DNA from: Oligosphaera ethanolica
Lineage (GTDB): Bacteria > Verrucomicrobiota > Lentisphaeria > Oligosphaerales > Oligosphaeraceae
Direction: 5' to 3'
Assembly (NCBI RefSeq): GCF_030814695.1
Contig: NZ_JAUSVL010000001.1
Span: 1,710,227-1,774,226 of the forward strand
DNA length: 64,000 nucleotides
Positions 8,657-18,170 of this stretch are shown here, in pieces. Numbering within the stretch: the stretch's first letter is position 1; the number at the start of each line of letters is the position of its first letter. The notes beneath the pieces are model-generated. The model searched no databases. It saw nothing but the letters and a program-made list of their open reading frames with translations, and was not told where the DNA came from. The position numbers were made by a program, and so were the translations under genes.

Positions 8657-8689
8657 AGGCCCAATGCCGCCACCAGCCGTTCTCATTAG

Positions 8690-9075
8690 TCCCCTGCGTT
8701 CTCTAGCGTCTTAAGCGTCCAAACCGCTCTTCTGTGGAGATGCGGCCTGCGGCCTCGCAGCCAAATGCCCGCGTGAATCCTTGAATCCACTGATAATTCG
8801 TTAGTTTTTGTCCTTGACTTGGGGTCCACTTCAGCGCCGCCGGTCCCTAAATGTATGGCCCGAATCGCGAATAAATCATGTCGTCTGAGCGGCCAAGTTC
8901 GGCCCGGAGGGCCGCACCATGCGTAACCCCGGGTGAGGCGCCCGGAGGGCGACGCAACCCGGGGGGTGACTGCAACTTGGAATTGCGCCCGGGGGGCGCC
9001 ACATTGGCTTGACACGCTACGTCTCACCGCAGCAGAGTAAGGCAGACGGACCGACATTATCAATCACTCCTATGA
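8690..9075. repeat. Gene-free repeat region
   Basis: No convincing gene. Bases 8735-8835 recur inverted at 18063-18170. Bases 8895-9072, with several GCCCGGAGGGC-type palindromes and ending in ATCACTCCTATGAAACC, recur near the window end (63650-63850). Confidence 0.75.
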
Positions 9076-9151
9076 AACCAATGTTCTTCACTTAACAAAT
9101 TTCATAGTGCCTTAAGCTTCGGCAAAACAGTCTGTTATGATCGCGGCATTT

Positions 9152-9358
9152 ATTGCCGCGAAGCGGCAGAAGCGCTGAAAGCGCGAAATATGATAGCCCA
9201 GGGCAAGCGCGCTGAAAGCGTGCGCCGCCCTGGGTAGCGCGCCCTCTACGCTCGTGTTCCTCGGCCCCTTTGGCCCCAGTCGGCGCAGCTGACTGGGGCC
9301 AAAGGGGCAATGGAACTCACTTTTCTTGCATGCACTGTCGCACCCTTGCAAGCTGCTT
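9152..9358. repeat. Dispersed hairpin repeat, copy 2
   Basis: Same element as 5838-6050. The main hairpin is 9264-9308, with 18-bp perfect arms around GGCGCAGCT. It carries a T-A to C-G compensated pair relative to copies 1 and 3. Confidence 0.85.
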
Positions 9359-9476
9359 TCGCGAGGATGGACGCCTTCAGCGGGCCAGGTTATAGTTGTA
9401 TATCTAATTATCGAACAGCCCCTTAGACGTGACCAAATAGTGTAAGTGTTTGCCGATTTTTAGGATGCATCGCTCT

Positions 9477-10796
9477 TCAGTCTTTACTGCGGTAAGCGGT
9501 GTTTTTACCCAGGCCGACCTTAACTATCATTCGCTTGTCCAGCATCGCGCGCAGCAGATTGACCGCCGTGCCCACGGCTATGTCACATTCGGACTCGACG
9601 TCTTTTCTGGTAACGCGGCCTTTTCGGGCAATGAGCCTCAGCACGGCCTGCTCGCGTTCACTGGCCAGACGAGGCGCCGCCGGCGCTGCCGCCTGATTGT
9701 CGGCAGCGAGCCGATTACGATTATACAAAGTCAGCTTGAAGGCGTTGTCCGACACAGCCAAAACGGGCTGCTGTGGTGCACCTCGGTAGCATTCGCGGAT
9801 TTTCAGCAGTCCAGTGCCATAGGCTTCAATCAGGCGTAGGCGATAGAATACATCGGCCAGATTTCGATTGCGCAAAACGGAAACGCCCAGTTCAATATCG
9901 GACAATTGTATGCCTGGCAACAACCCGCCAACGCTGATCATTTCCAGCCGATCTTCGAACAGGCTGATCAAACTCGCTGCGGAAAAGGAATAATCGCGGT
10001 GGACAACCAGATTCAACAGGCCCTCGCGGATGGCCTCGGGCGGGTAATCACGGCTATCCACGCGGTCGAGCCCCTGGAAGTCCGAACGAGTGCGATTCAG
10101 CCTGTCGATGAACTCATAGGCGTCTGCAACCTGTTTCAGAAGCGAACCGCTTAATTCACGGCGGTCGCGAAAGACGCTCTTCTCTGCGCCTTCGAAAACG
10201 GCCAACTTGATGGAATGCACGCATTGATCGGACAGCATCCAGGCCAAATTGCTATACATGCCGTCATTCCCGATGAAATGCAAGGTCTGCATCTGGGCTT
10301 TGCCAAATGCGAGTCCCCTCTTGCGGAAAAACGCGGCAGTCTGCGTGAAAGTCAAATCCTGGTTGAAGGACCGCGCTTCCTCGTACCGTCCTTCTCCCGA
10401 TTCACCAATCATCTGCAGAATGGCCGCCGGCGACGCGGGCACCGACGATGCTCCCTGGCGGACAAAGACGCCCTCGGGACGTATACCTTTCTCCTTCCAG
10501 TAGTATGGACGTGCCGTTCCCCGCTGGACATCAATGCGGATGACCTTTTTACCATCCATTATCTCCGGGTCACAGCGGGTGAACAGCGTCACGTCAGGCA
10601 AAATGCTGTCACGAATGGTGCTGGCAATGCGTGACAACGTCACATCCACGTCAGCGACGCCATACACCTCACCGTCATCAGCGATGCCCACGATGATGCA
10701 ACCGCCGTCGCTATTGGCGAAGGCAATGACCGAGCGGCGGATCGTGTCGCTGTACTCCCGCTTGAACTCAACCTTGCTGCTCTCGTGCTGCACCAT
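9477..10796 (-). CDS. AlbA_2 (Schlafen-like) / HATPase_c_4 putative transcriptional regulator
   Basis: A 439-aa protein. Residues about 1-125 are an AlbA_2 domain (EFKREYSD..., FANSDGG, IIVGIADDGEVYGV). Residues about 260-360 match the ATP-binding HATPase_c_4 module (YPPEAIREGLLNLVVHRDYS and a later YGTGLLKI). The last 60 residues form a winged helix ending VGLGKNTAYR. The start ATG follows GGAGG. Members act as ATP-linked DNA- or RNA-binding regulators and often lie in defence or accessory islands. A single-gene unit with its own promoter (10855-10882). It may belong functionally with the WYL/ClpP genes, but no shared palindrome is present upstream. Confidence 0.85.
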   Translation of the reverse strand: MVQHESSKVEFKREYSDTIRRSVIAFANSDGGCIIVGIADDGEVYGVADVDVTLSRIASTIRDSILPDVTLFTRCDPEIMDGKKVIRIDVQRGTARPYYWKEKGIRPEGVFVRQGASSVPASPAAILQMIGESGEGRYEEARSFNQDLTFTQTAAFFRKRGLAFGKAQMQTLHFIGNDGMYSNLAWMLSDQCVHSIKLAVFEGAEKSVFRDRRELSGSLLKQVADAYEFIDRLNRTRSDFQGLDRVDSRDYPPEAIREGLLNLVVHRDYSFSAASLISLFEDRLEMISVGGLLPGIQLSDIELGVSVLRNRNLADVFYRLRLIEAYGTGLLKIRECYRGAPQQPVLAVSDNAFKLTLYNRNRLAADNQAAAPAAPRLASEREQAVLRLIARKGRVTRKDVESECDIAVGTAVNLLRAMLDKRMIVKVGLGKNTAYRSKD

Positions 10797-10854
10797 ATCG
10801 TACCTCCATCAACGGGTTCCATGTCTGGCTATGGTTCTAACAATTCTAACAATT

Positions 10855-10882
10855 ATTATAACCATTCTAACAAGCAGAACAA
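10855..10882 (-). promoter_or_regulatory. Predicted sigma70-type promoter of the AlbA_2 gene
   Basis: On the minus strand, a perfect TATAAT (10860-10855) lies 16 bp from a TTGTTC -35-like hexamer (10882-10877). The -35 lies inside a 9-bp tandem repeat. Confidence 0.5.
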
Positions 10883-10906
10883 GCAGAACAAGCAGAACAA
10901 GCAGAA
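10871..10906. repeat. 9-bp tandem repeat, 4 copies
   Basis: Four perfect copies of CAAGCAGAA directly overlapping the -35 region of the AlbA_2 gene promoter. Confidence 0.9.
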
Positions 10907-10919
10907 AGGCAAATATCGC

Positions 10920-11546
10920 ACCCCCCAAATAATTGGACAGGGCTTGATGTGTAGAAGGCTTTATCCGTTGTCCATCCCCGAGGAGCTATCACAGCTTGAC
11001 GTCTGGGACTCCTGGAAACACCGCTGTAGGTCGCGCTTGTGGCGCTCAAATACAGCACCCGGCAGCACTCGACGGCACTCGACTGCACTCAACGGCAATC
11101 GCCCGTAATCGTTGGCGCGCGTCACCTTGGCTATCATAGATCGCGTGTTCGGGTCCTCGCGCCATGCCAGACAACAAAGTCCGCCGTCGGCCCATCGGCC
11201 AGCGGCGCTTGTGTTTTCTCCTTGAGTTTGTCTCTAGCCGTGGTCGCCCAGTTATACGAAACAATGCAGGCAGTTCTCCGTGAACGATAAATTTCGTGAC
11301 CTGAACGTCCGCCTCAAAATGGCCAAATAGAGACCGGCGACAGGCACGCCCGGCGCCAAAAGAGACGCATTTATACGCCGACACCCCCCCAGGCATATAA
11401 ACCTCATAAACCCGAGGACTTCTGACTTCAGCTACAGAGACAAGTGCCGAGATTGCCGGCCAACGAGCGGCAAAAACGCCCCGCCAGGCGGTCTCTGCGG
11501 CGCCGGCCGGCGCCACGGGCAAACGCCGCAACACCCTGCGTTTACG
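10920..11546. repeat. Long dispersed repeat, copy A
   Basis: Starts with CCCCCAATAATTGGACAG..., resembling an insertion-sequence end; the same start occurs at 29350 and 33514. The rest matches 33512-34030 and, from about 11200 on, the region downstream of tRNA-Ala (39650-40022). Short open frames here have no gene-like features. Confidence 0.75.
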
Positions 11547-12005
11547 CCACTTGCAGGGAAGACAAAAACGCCATCGAGTAGCTGGACTCGATGGCATTCA
11601 TAAACGTAATGGTGGAGCAAAACCTCGCGAACGAGCCGGCAGTCTCTGTTTTCTTTTATGCGCCGCCAAAGCAGCAGCACCTGACCACTGCTTTTTTAGC
11701 CGACCACCGCCCTACCCGCCGAGAACCATTCCCTGCCTGAATACCCCAAAAGCTGAAGGCCTAAAACGCCAAAAAGTTATCGTCCGCAGACATAAGCCTA
11801 CCATAGAAAAGCCCAAGAAATCGACCAAGACCAGAAAGGCCGGCGGACCTGCGTCAAGCACAACTTTGTTAGCCGACTGCCGTCCTGCCCGCCGCAAGCC
11901 ATTCCCTGCCTAAAAACCCAAAAAGCTGAAGGCCGATAACGCCGATAAGTTATCCACCGCGAGGAGAAACCTACCATGGAAAAACCGTGCTACACGACCA
12001 AAATG
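11547..12005. repeat. 459-bp direct repeat, left copy
   Basis: Near-identical to 19952-20410, same length and orientation. It begins at CCACTTGCAGGGA and includes the tRNA-Ala-type terminator hairpin followed by TGGTGGAGC, the complement of the tRNA-Ala 3' end. The open frame inside it has no ribosome site and is probably not a gene. Confidence 0.85.
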
Positions 12006-12083
12006 CAAAAGCCCGCCCAGTACAGAGAGCAACAATGCTTTTGACCTTACCCCTGCGCCACTGGGCGGCGACGATATTGTCGG

Positions 12084-14249
12084 CTAGCCCATCTTTCTCA
12101 CTTTTGCCCCCTTTTTGAGGCTGGGAAGGCACAACAAAATTTTCACATCTCCCCCTTGAGTCATGAATGAACGGGGCGTTTAGGCCTCACCAGCCGGCGA
12201 CGACTCCACGACCACTTTCCGTACTGGCAGCGCGCTCACGTCTATGCCGAGAGCGCTGTAGATCATTTTCTGCCTTTCGTCGGGCTTTCCTGGGCGCCGG
12301 ACGTGATATTTCCTTCCATTGCGGCAAGGAAGGTTGATGGTCGTGTAGCAATGGGTCTGCAGCAGCCTGCGGACTTCCTGGTACGTGCAGTCCACGCCAG
12401 CCAGCTTCAGGGAATACTCTATCCAACGCAATAGGTGATAGGCGAGCACGGTGATCCAGATGTGTGCATCGCACCGGTCTTCTTTCCAGTGATAAAACGG
12501 ACGTAACCCCAGTTCCCCCTTGAGGAGGTGGAAGGCCGTTTCAACCCGCGTCAGCATGATGTAGATGAGCCATATTTCGTCATTTGACAGGTCTTTGCGG
12601 CTTGTCCTCAGGTGATAGCATCCATGCAGGCTGGCGTCCTCCTGGTATTTATCCTCGTCCCTGGTCCAGGATAGAAGCTGCTGGTCCTCATTGTATCTGA
12701 CGGTATAAAACTTGGAGGCCCTGGTATATCGCGACGCTATTTTCCCAATGCACCTGTCCACGTTTGCCCGCCCTCCGCTGCTGTCCAAGTGCAGTTTCCC
12801 GTCCTTCTTCTCAATTCTTCCGGCCAGCTTTCGCAGCGCCTCAAGGTATCGTTCTTCCGTCTTGCTGACTATCGCGTCTTCTTTTGCCTTTCGGTCTTCG
12901 CTTCGGCAAAGCAGGACAACCTCCCCCTCGCCCCATATGCGCTTCACGAAGACCGGCTTTTTGTCGTCGCGCCCCTTGACGGTTTGGAAGGCCTCCCGCC
13001 GCTTGAAGTCCTCGGCAAAATTCTGGCGTGTCGTTCGTTTGCCATTCACCACATAGTCGTAGTTGTTCTCCAGCAGGGTCTTGAGGTTGGCTTGAGTGGC
13101 AATGCCGCCATCCAACACCACGGTCGGACGTCTTGTGTCACCAGTCTCCCTTTGCAGCGAAGACACGATGTCCAGAATGGTCTTGCTATCACTGGTGTTT
13201 CCGGGAAAGACCTTGTGCACGACAGGAAAACCCTCCGCGTTGAGGACAAGACCAACCGAAAGCAAGGGACAGTCCGTTCGCTTCTCCTTGCTGTTGGCAC
13301 TTCGCTTGGCCTTGGGATTTTCCGTGCAGCCGCCCTCAAAATAGCTATTGGTCAGGTCATACAGAAAAATTGTGTTTCCCAAGTTGAACAGGTTTTCCTC
13401 GCGCGCCCGCAAGTGCCTGGTGAGCTCAACACTATGCTCAAGCAGATCATCGCCAGCTCTGTAGAAAATTTCCTTGCCGTAAAAGCCAAACGTGTCATTG
13501 AGAAGTTCGTCCATGGCCACGGTCTGCAGCCACGACGGAAGTTCGTGCTCGCTGCATGGCTCGACAAGGCGGTTGAAAACGCATGCCTGCGCGGCGTGTA
13601 TGCGTCGGGCTGGCATGCCTCGCGACGCAAGGAAGTCCGACAGGCCAAGGCTTTCCCACGCCCGCTTGAGCGGCAGCAGAACGCCAATCTGCCTGGTGTC
13701 CTCGTGGCTGACCTCATCAAGAAGTACGCCGTCGGCGATGCCGCCGACCGGTACATTCCTTGTGACGCTGCTCCTGACAAGATCAAGCTTGCCTTCGGAT
13801 TTCATCTTGTCAATGATCAGGTCCGACCAGGACGCCACTTCTGGCTTCATGGGCAGAAGCGACTGCTGACCGGAAACAATGGCTTCGATGTTATGGGCGA
13901 TCTCGCGACGGAACACGTCGGGTATGACGCATCCCCCAAGAGACAAGAGAACCTGCTGGCGCACCTTGCCGTCAAGTCCGCGACTACCGCGGACCAACTG
14001 AAGAAGGAGAGTGCCGTTGGTGCTTGTCTTTTCGCGAAAATACATTTTGTGCCTTTGCAGTGAAGGTTTCTAGTATGTATTCGCAAATAGACTAGCAATA
14101 AGATTAAAAAGTTCAAGCTATAACAGCACATTGAAAAGGCACAACAAAAGCGCTTCCGCCCACCCCTACGCACAGCGTCAGCGGGCCGGGGGCCGGTCTC
14201 ACGCAGGAAAACTTTTTTTGAATAAAATCAAGTGAGAAAGATGGGCTAG
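12084..14249 (-). mobile_element. IS1634-like insertion sequence, copy 1
   Basis: Bounded by 20-bp perfect terminal inverted repeats (CTAGCCCATCTTTCTCACTT at 12084-12103 and its complement at 14230-14249) and containing one full-length transposase. No target duplication is evident at the outer borders. AAGGCACAACAAAA occurs inside both ends (about 12125 and 14134). The right end lies 13 bp from the stop of a small protein gene. Confidence 0.88.
12180..14045 (-). CDS. IS1634-family transposase
   Basis: A 621-aa DDE transposase. Visible motifs: YDLTNSYFEGG (first Asp), VVLDGGIATQANL (second Asp), and ETAFHLLKGELGLRPFYHWK with the catalytic Glu and the GLRPxYH signature of IS1634 relatives. Length and ends (ATG at 14045) are normal and no frameshift is seen, so the element may still be active. 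It cuts and pastes the DNA between its terminal repeats. Only distantly related to the IS1634-like transposase at 24651-26459. Confidence 0.92.
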   Translation of the reverse strand: MYFREKTSTNGTLLLQLVRGSRGLDGKVRQQVLLSLGGCVIPDVFRREIAHNIEAIVSGQQSLLPMKPEVASWSDLIIDKMKSEGKLDLVRSSVTRNVPVGGIADGVLLDEVSHEDTRQIGVLLPLKRAWESLGLSDFLASRGMPARRIHAAQACVFNRLVEPCSEHELPSWLQTVAMDELLNDTFGFYGKEIFYRAGDDLLEHSVELTRHLRAREENLFNLGNTIFLYDLTNSYFEGGCTENPKAKRSANSKEKRTDCPLLSVGLVLNAEGFPVVHKVFPGNTSDSKTILDIVSSLQRETGDTRRPTVVLDGGIATQANLKTLLENNYDYVVNGKRTTRQNFAEDFKRREAFQTVKGRDDKKPVFVKRIWGEGEVVLLCRSEDRKAKEDAIVSKTEERYLEALRKLAGRIEKKDGKLHLDSSGGRANVDRCIGKIASRYTRASKFYTVRYNEDQQLLSWTRDEDKYQEDASLHGCYHLRTSRKDLSNDEIWLIYIMLTRVETAFHLLKGELGLRPFYHWKEDRCDAHIWITVLAYHLLRWIEYSLKLAGVDCTYQEVRRLLQTHCYTTINLPCRNGRKYHVRRPGKPDERQKMIYSALGIDVSALPVRKVVVESSPAGEA

Positions 14250-14262
14250 GTGCCGCTCTGCA

Positions 14263-14385
14263 TTACGCTTCTGCGGCCTTCTGTGCCTGCTTCTCCTTCA
14301 TGCGCCGGAGAACGCTGGCGGCAATCAGAAGGGCTTGCTGCAAGTGAATCGGCAGGTCGGGTTTCGGTAGTTTCGGGGCGTTCAT
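14263..14385 (-). CDS. Conserved 40-aa small protein, copy 1
   Basis: Begins MNAPKLPKPDLPIHLQQALL, then a short helix rich in Ala, Arg and Lys. It starts at the ATG at 14385 with AGGAGAG upstream. A second copy at 34450-34572 differs at five synonymous third positions and one codon (Leu6 to Arg), the pattern expected of a translated gene under selection. A third, divergent member is at 26842-26952. It sits just after the SUMF1 gene on the same strand, behind a hairpin leader. Function unknown; the N-terminus is Pro/Lys-rich and the middle could form one amphipathic helix. Confidence 0.75.
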   Translation of the reverse strand: MNAPKLPKPDLPIHLQQALLIAASVLRRMKEKQAQKAAEA

Positions 14386-14398
14386 GGTACTCTCCTGG

Positions 14399-14444
14399 TT
14401 CAAACGGTGGCAGTACGCCGGCACCTCCGGCGTTGTCATTTGAA
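14399..14444 (-). promoter_or_regulatory. Hairpin leader of the small-protein gene, copy 1
   Basis: On the minus strand a long imperfect hairpin runs from TTCAAATG to CGTTTGAA with an inner ACGCCGG/CCGGCGT stem, ending directly before CCAGGAGAG, the ribosome site. A second pairing of CCTGG upstream with CCAGG of the ribosome site is possible. Conserved at 26966-27012 and 34586-34632. Confidence 0.6.
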
Positions 14445-14499
14445 TTGCCCACTGAAACCAGGAAAGCAAGACGATAGGCGGGGAATAAGACGGCGAGGA

Positions 14500-15267
14500 C
14501 TAGGGGACCTCCCTCACGAGGCGGAAGCCCAGAAGAATGTCCCGATGCAACGGCGAAACCGGGAAGGGGTAGCGGTACGCCGAACGACAGTCGTCTGCAT
14601 CGTAGTACAAGCTGCCGCCCCGGATAACACGGCCAGCCCCGTCAGTAGCGCCTTTGGGATCGGTCTGCTTGTCCTGGCTGTAATCGCCATACCAGTCCTG
14701 GCACCATTCAAACACATTCCCGTGCATGTCATACAACCCCCAAGGGTTTGCCTTCTTCATACCCACTGGTTGCTTCCTGAATTCGTTCATCTTACCGTAC
14801 CACGCCATTTCATCAATCTTCCCGGCATGATCACCTGTTGTTCCCGCCCGGCAGGCGTACTCCCACTCCGCTTCCGTCGGCAATCTGAACGTGCCAACTC
14901 CCTTGCAGTTGAGCTTCTTGATGAAGTTCTGGCAATCCTCCCATGAGACACATTCCACCGGCAGATATATTCCCTTGCTTTCACTCGGGTTGGAACCCAT
15001 AACCGCCTCCCATTGCGCCTGAGTCACTTCGTACTTGCCAAGATAGAACGGCTGTGAGATCGTCACCTCGTGAACTGGCTTCTCATTTCTTTCACCATTT
15101 TCGGACCCCATCATAAACTTGCCAGGCCGTATGAGTACAAGATCAAGCATAACACCACCACCAAGGTCCAGGCTGACGGCATCGGCAACCTTAGAATCCT
15201 TCAACTTGACACAAGAGCAAAATAACAGGCTTGCCATGCCCATCAACAATACAGCTAACTTCTTCAT
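14500..15267 (-). CDS. SUMF1 / formylglycine-generating-enzyme-like lipoprotein
   Basis: A 255-aa protein. The N-terminus MKKLAVLLMGMASLLFCSC is a signal peptide with a lipobox-like end. Residues about 35-250 are the SUMF1 fold: GKFMMGSENGE, YEVTQAQWEAVMGSNPS, RLPTEAEWEYACRAGT, GLYDMHGNVFEWCQDWYGDY, RVIRGGSLYYDADDCRSAYR, GFRLVREV. Genuine sulfatase-activating enzymes need a specific Cys pair; in these short bacterial relatives that is uncertain, so the role may be ligand binding in the envelope. Its last 14 codons are duplicated at 34689-34733, where they are fused to a recombinase remnant. Confidence 0.85.
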   Translation of the reverse strand: MKKLAVLLMGMASLLFCSCVKLKDSKVADAVSLDLGGGVMLDLVLIRPGKFMMGSENGERNEKPVHEVTISQPFYLGKYEVTQAQWEAVMGSNPSESKGIYLPVECVSWEDCQNFIKKLNCKGVGTFRLPTEAEWEYACRAGTTGDHAGKIDEMAWYGKMNEFRKQPVGMKKANPWGLYDMHGNVFEWCQDWYGDYSQDKQTDPKGATDGAGRVIRGGSLYYDADDCRSAYRYPFPVSPLHRDILLGFRLVREVP

Positions 15268-15479
15268 CGTTCCGTCCCCATGTTTTTGAGTGCATTATGA
15301 CGACAGCTGCCTTCTCCGGCAATCCCCTCAATTTTCTGATGCAACGTCTTACCCGGTAAAGACAATGTCCTGCTTGGGCTGAATCGACCGCGCGCCTGCC
15401 GATTCGCGACCAGGCGCTGGCTCCTCCGACCACCTTCGCGGGCTCCGGCCGGTACTCAGCATACCGGCCGGAAATGGCC

Positions 15480-15620
15480 CTACTGAACTGGCGGCACGGA
15501 GCGCGCCACGCGGAGGCCGAAGATGCTGATGCGGCCGTCCGGCCAGTAACTGCCGCGGGACGCGGAGCGGCAGCCCCGGGCGAAGTCACCCCAGCCGCCG
15601 CCATCGTCGTCTTGCTCCTT
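15480..15620 (-). pseudogene. SUMF1 C-terminal fragment
   Basis: The minus strand encodes GWGDFARGCRSASRGSYWP and then GLRVARSVPPVQ-stop, the typical end of a SUMF1 protein, closely similar to the tail of the 36466-39423 protein (GLRVALSAPPVQ). The rest of the domain is missing. The sequence after the stop (CTACTGAACTGGCGG region) also matches that gene. Confidence 0.75.
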
Positions 15621-15694
15621 GCTCAGGCCCTGCTGTTCGTGGACACACAACACTCCTTCGTCAATATCTACCGCGAATAACTCGTGCGCCGACC

Positions 15695-15796
15695 TCACGC
15701 GCTGACAAACTCAGCGAACGTATTCACCTCCTTGAGCCCGACCATGGCCACCTTGGCTTTGTACTCGGGCGTGAAATGACGCTTCTTCATGTTCAT
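15695..15796 (-). pseudogene. IS3-family OrfA N-terminal remnant
   Basis: 33 codons starting MNMKKRHFTPEYKAKVAMVG, matching the HTH of IS3-type OrfA proteins, then a premature stop. Upstream (15800-15860) a TTGTCCACTTTATGGTGG-like end resembles an IS3 terminus. No catalytic OrfB follows. Confidence 0.6.
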
Positions 15797-15883
15797 CTGG
15801 GAGACTCTGGGTTGGACAAAGAATAATGTTTTCGCCACGTATAGCCTTGTCCACTTTATGGTGGCTACTATATGAAAACCTTA

Positions 15884-17965
15884 TCATTCAAGCCGAATGA
15901 AAAAACAGATGTCGTCATAATCCTTAGCCAAATTTACACCCGGACTAAAGACGCGTACCATGTTTACATTTGCCTTTGTCATTTTCCACCTCGGGTTAAC
16001 CCAGGCTTTTCCGCTTTCACATTCCTCCGTTGTGAGACTACCCTCATTGCCTTCCTCGGACGCGCCGTCGTAAACGGTCTGAATTTCAAACTCAAATGTC
16101 CCTACGTCATATTGTAGTGGCTTTTGAGTATAGGGATCCACTGGGAGGGACGGCATCGTTATCGGGTAACTGCCAGTTTGCTGTTTAATCTTTTCCACTT
16201 CAAAGAGCATCTTCGCGCAGAAGACTTGAACTTTGGCACGCTTGCTCTGATTGCTGATGCGGCCAATTGCTCTTTCAGAAATCATCTCAGGAGAATTGGC
16301 TAGAGGTGTTTTTCCCGTAGTTAGATAATCCTCAAAAGCCCGTAGTACTGCGTTGGCTTTTTCCGCAGCCGGCCACCAGGCTTGGGGAAAGAACCAGCGC
16401 AATTGGCTCAAGTCGGCTCCTTGGGCGACTGATTCACCCAGCCTATGGGAAATTCCATCTAAAATTGCACAAAAACGAACCGCCTCAAAAAACTGTATTC
16501 GCTCCTCCAGTGAAAAAAAATCTGCTTCATGCTTACTAAAAAAATCAAATTGCGAATCAATCCATTGCCTATCAGCTAACTCGTACTCAATAAATCGACA
16601 TAGCGCTAACAGGTATTTTTTCTGCGCGGCCAGATAGGACGGCAACCCTTTATCATACAAATATGAACATATTTTTTGCATACGTGTAAAAAGAACATGC
16701 GCAGTGTTTATATCCTGATGTTCCATCGCAAATCGCAACTGCCACAACTGCGCATCAAAGCAATTAGCAAGCATCCTGATGTCAGGACAATCCAAACCGT
16801 CTAATTCAATTAATGCCACATCGCAATATTGACGCGGAATCGGCGGTATTTCACCATCAAGAAAGTCGTTTATGCATTCAATTTCCTTTTGACGCAAATA
16901 AAATATCTCCCATTTTCTGTAGAGTTCATTTTCCCATTTGCTTAGCAAGGGATCTATACGCATACTATCAATTAAGCAGAAATTCTCTTTATAATAAGGA
17001 GTCATATTATCCAAGACATGCTCCAATTCCAGCCAAGTTTGTCCAGTATCCTTCCCGACGCAACAACATTTATTTTCTAGAGTCGGCGGAACGATAGATT
17101 TGCCAAAATGATGTTCTAATTTTCGTCGCGAATGCTTGTATTTTTCCTCGGCGAATAATGCAAATGGCAACGATACGAGATAAATAAACAGGCATAGAAT
17201 CATCACAAAAATCGCGCGCTTACTAAGTAATTGTCTATAGGAAATCTTCAAGAATAGACATAAAGCTTGCGCTTGCAGAACATAACCGGCAAAAAAGCAT
17301 ACAAAGCTAGTGATTGCCAGCCATTTCCATCCCACTCCAGAAATCATAAAAAACTCCCGAATTGCAGTTAACCACTGATAATCGTGATACTGGACAATGG
17401 GAGGGGGACCCGAAGGAAGTTTATCGTAGAAAACGAAAAATGGCAGTACTCCATAGGCAAATATTAGACTTAGTCCGATAAATCCTATGGGCCATAAAAA
17501 TATGATGGCCAGTTTTTTCCACACTGCGCCGCACGAAGGCAAAAGAAAAGCGCTTCCGAACAGGAAAAGAAGAATGCAAAAAGTAAATATTGCATAACTT
17601 TCAGATGAAAGAAAAAAATCAAGTTTTGCCAAGAATTCAATAGCAAAGACAAGTGGTAACAGGAAAAGTACGTAAATACAAGCCCATCGGCACAAGCGCT
17701 TTGCCCTGCTAGTTAGGGGCGAAATGGTCTGTCCTAACGATTTTGCATAGACGAATAGCGTGTATAAGGGAATTCCTACAATAATGATAGGAATAAGCAC
17801 GCCAAGTCTTCCATGTAATATCCATTTCGTCAAACCTTCATTGCCCAGCAGAACACAAATAAGGGATAAATACAACCACGGAAGAGTCATAAGCATAGTC
17901 ATGCCGAAAAATGCCCCCGGGCCAGGCTTATCGAAGAAAAATAATCTTGCGAGAAATTTCTTCAT
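15884..17965 (-). CDS. Large multi-pass membrane protein, paralogue 1
   Basis: A 693-aa protein of unknown family. From the ATG at 17965 (GAGGG six bases upstream; the in-frame ATG at 17971 abuts that site) it begins MKKFLARLFFFDKPGPGAFF. About 6-8 hydrophobic segments lie in residues 15-285, followed by a roughly 400-residue soluble part rich in Cys and aromatic residues, ending DDICFFIRLE. The protein at 27058-29031 has the same plan, a related start (MKQLIQRMFFGAEPEKGAFF) and a related end (DIRYIIRLE). The gene is AT-rich compared with its surroundings, suggesting different ancestry. No enzymatic motif is seen. Confidence 0.75.
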   Translation of the reverse strand: MKKFLARLFFFDKPGPGAFFGMTMLMTLPWLYLSLICVLLGNEGLTKWILHGRLGVLIPIIIVGIPLYTLFVYAKSLGQTISPLTSRAKRLCRWACIYVLFLLPLVFAIEFLAKLDFFLSSESYAIFTFCILLFLFGSAFLLPSCGAVWKKLAIIFLWPIGFIGLSLIFAYGVLPFFVFYDKLPSGPPPIVQYHDYQWLTAIREFFMISGVGWKWLAITSFVCFFAGYVLQAQALCLFLKISYRQLLSKRAIFVMILCLFIYLVSLPFALFAEEKYKHSRRKLEHHFGKSIVPPTLENKCCCVGKDTGQTWLELEHVLDNMTPYYKENFCLIDSMRIDPLLSKWENELYRKWEIFYLRQKEIECINDFLDGEIPPIPRQYCDVALIELDGLDCPDIRMLANCFDAQLWQLRFAMEHQDINTAHVLFTRMQKICSYLYDKGLPSYLAAQKKYLLALCRFIEYELADRQWIDSQFDFFSKHEADFFSLEERIQFFEAVRFCAILDGISHRLGESVAQGADLSQLRWFFPQAWWPAAEKANAVLRAFEDYLTTGKTPLANSPEMISERAIGRISNQSKRAKVQVFCAKMLFEVEKIKQQTGSYPITMPSLPVDPYTQKPLQYDVGTFEFEIQTVYDGASEEGNEGSLTTEECESGKAWVNPRWKMTKANVNMVRVFSPGVNLAKDYDDICFFIRLE

Positions 17966-18062
17966 TGTCATCCCTCGGGAAAGACATACTATGTCAGAGA
18001 CAATAGCCAGCCTATGCGAAAACTCATTGTGGGGTTAGTTACCATGTTGAATAATGAAGTGC

Positions 18063-18170
18063 CCCCAAGTCAAGAACAAAAAACCACCGAATTATCAGAG
18101 GCTCCATGGGCTCACGCCGGCATTTGGCTGCGAAGCCGCAGGCCGCATCTCCGCAGAAGAGCGGCTCAGC
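18063..18170. repeat. Inverted copy of the 8735-8835 repeat
   Basis: Runs from CCCCAAGTCAAGAAC to the CATCTCCGCAGAAGAGCGG block, inverted relative to 8735-8835. The rest of 17966-18602 shows no gene. Confidence 0.75.

Noticed and set aside
9477..10796. AlbA_2 gene as a certain member of the ClpP regulon
   Set aside because: No copy of the 17-bp palindrome upstream and a separate promoter; only proximity supports it.
11600..11620. Second tRNA-Ala gene at TGGTGGAGC (also at 20005-20020)
   Set aside because: Only the 3' nine bases match; no cloverleaf can be drawn upstream.
11551..11913. 120-codon frame conserved between the two 459-bp repeats
   Set aside because: Its conservation is explained by the DNA repeat. 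No ribosome site, no protein features, and it spans a terminator hairpin.
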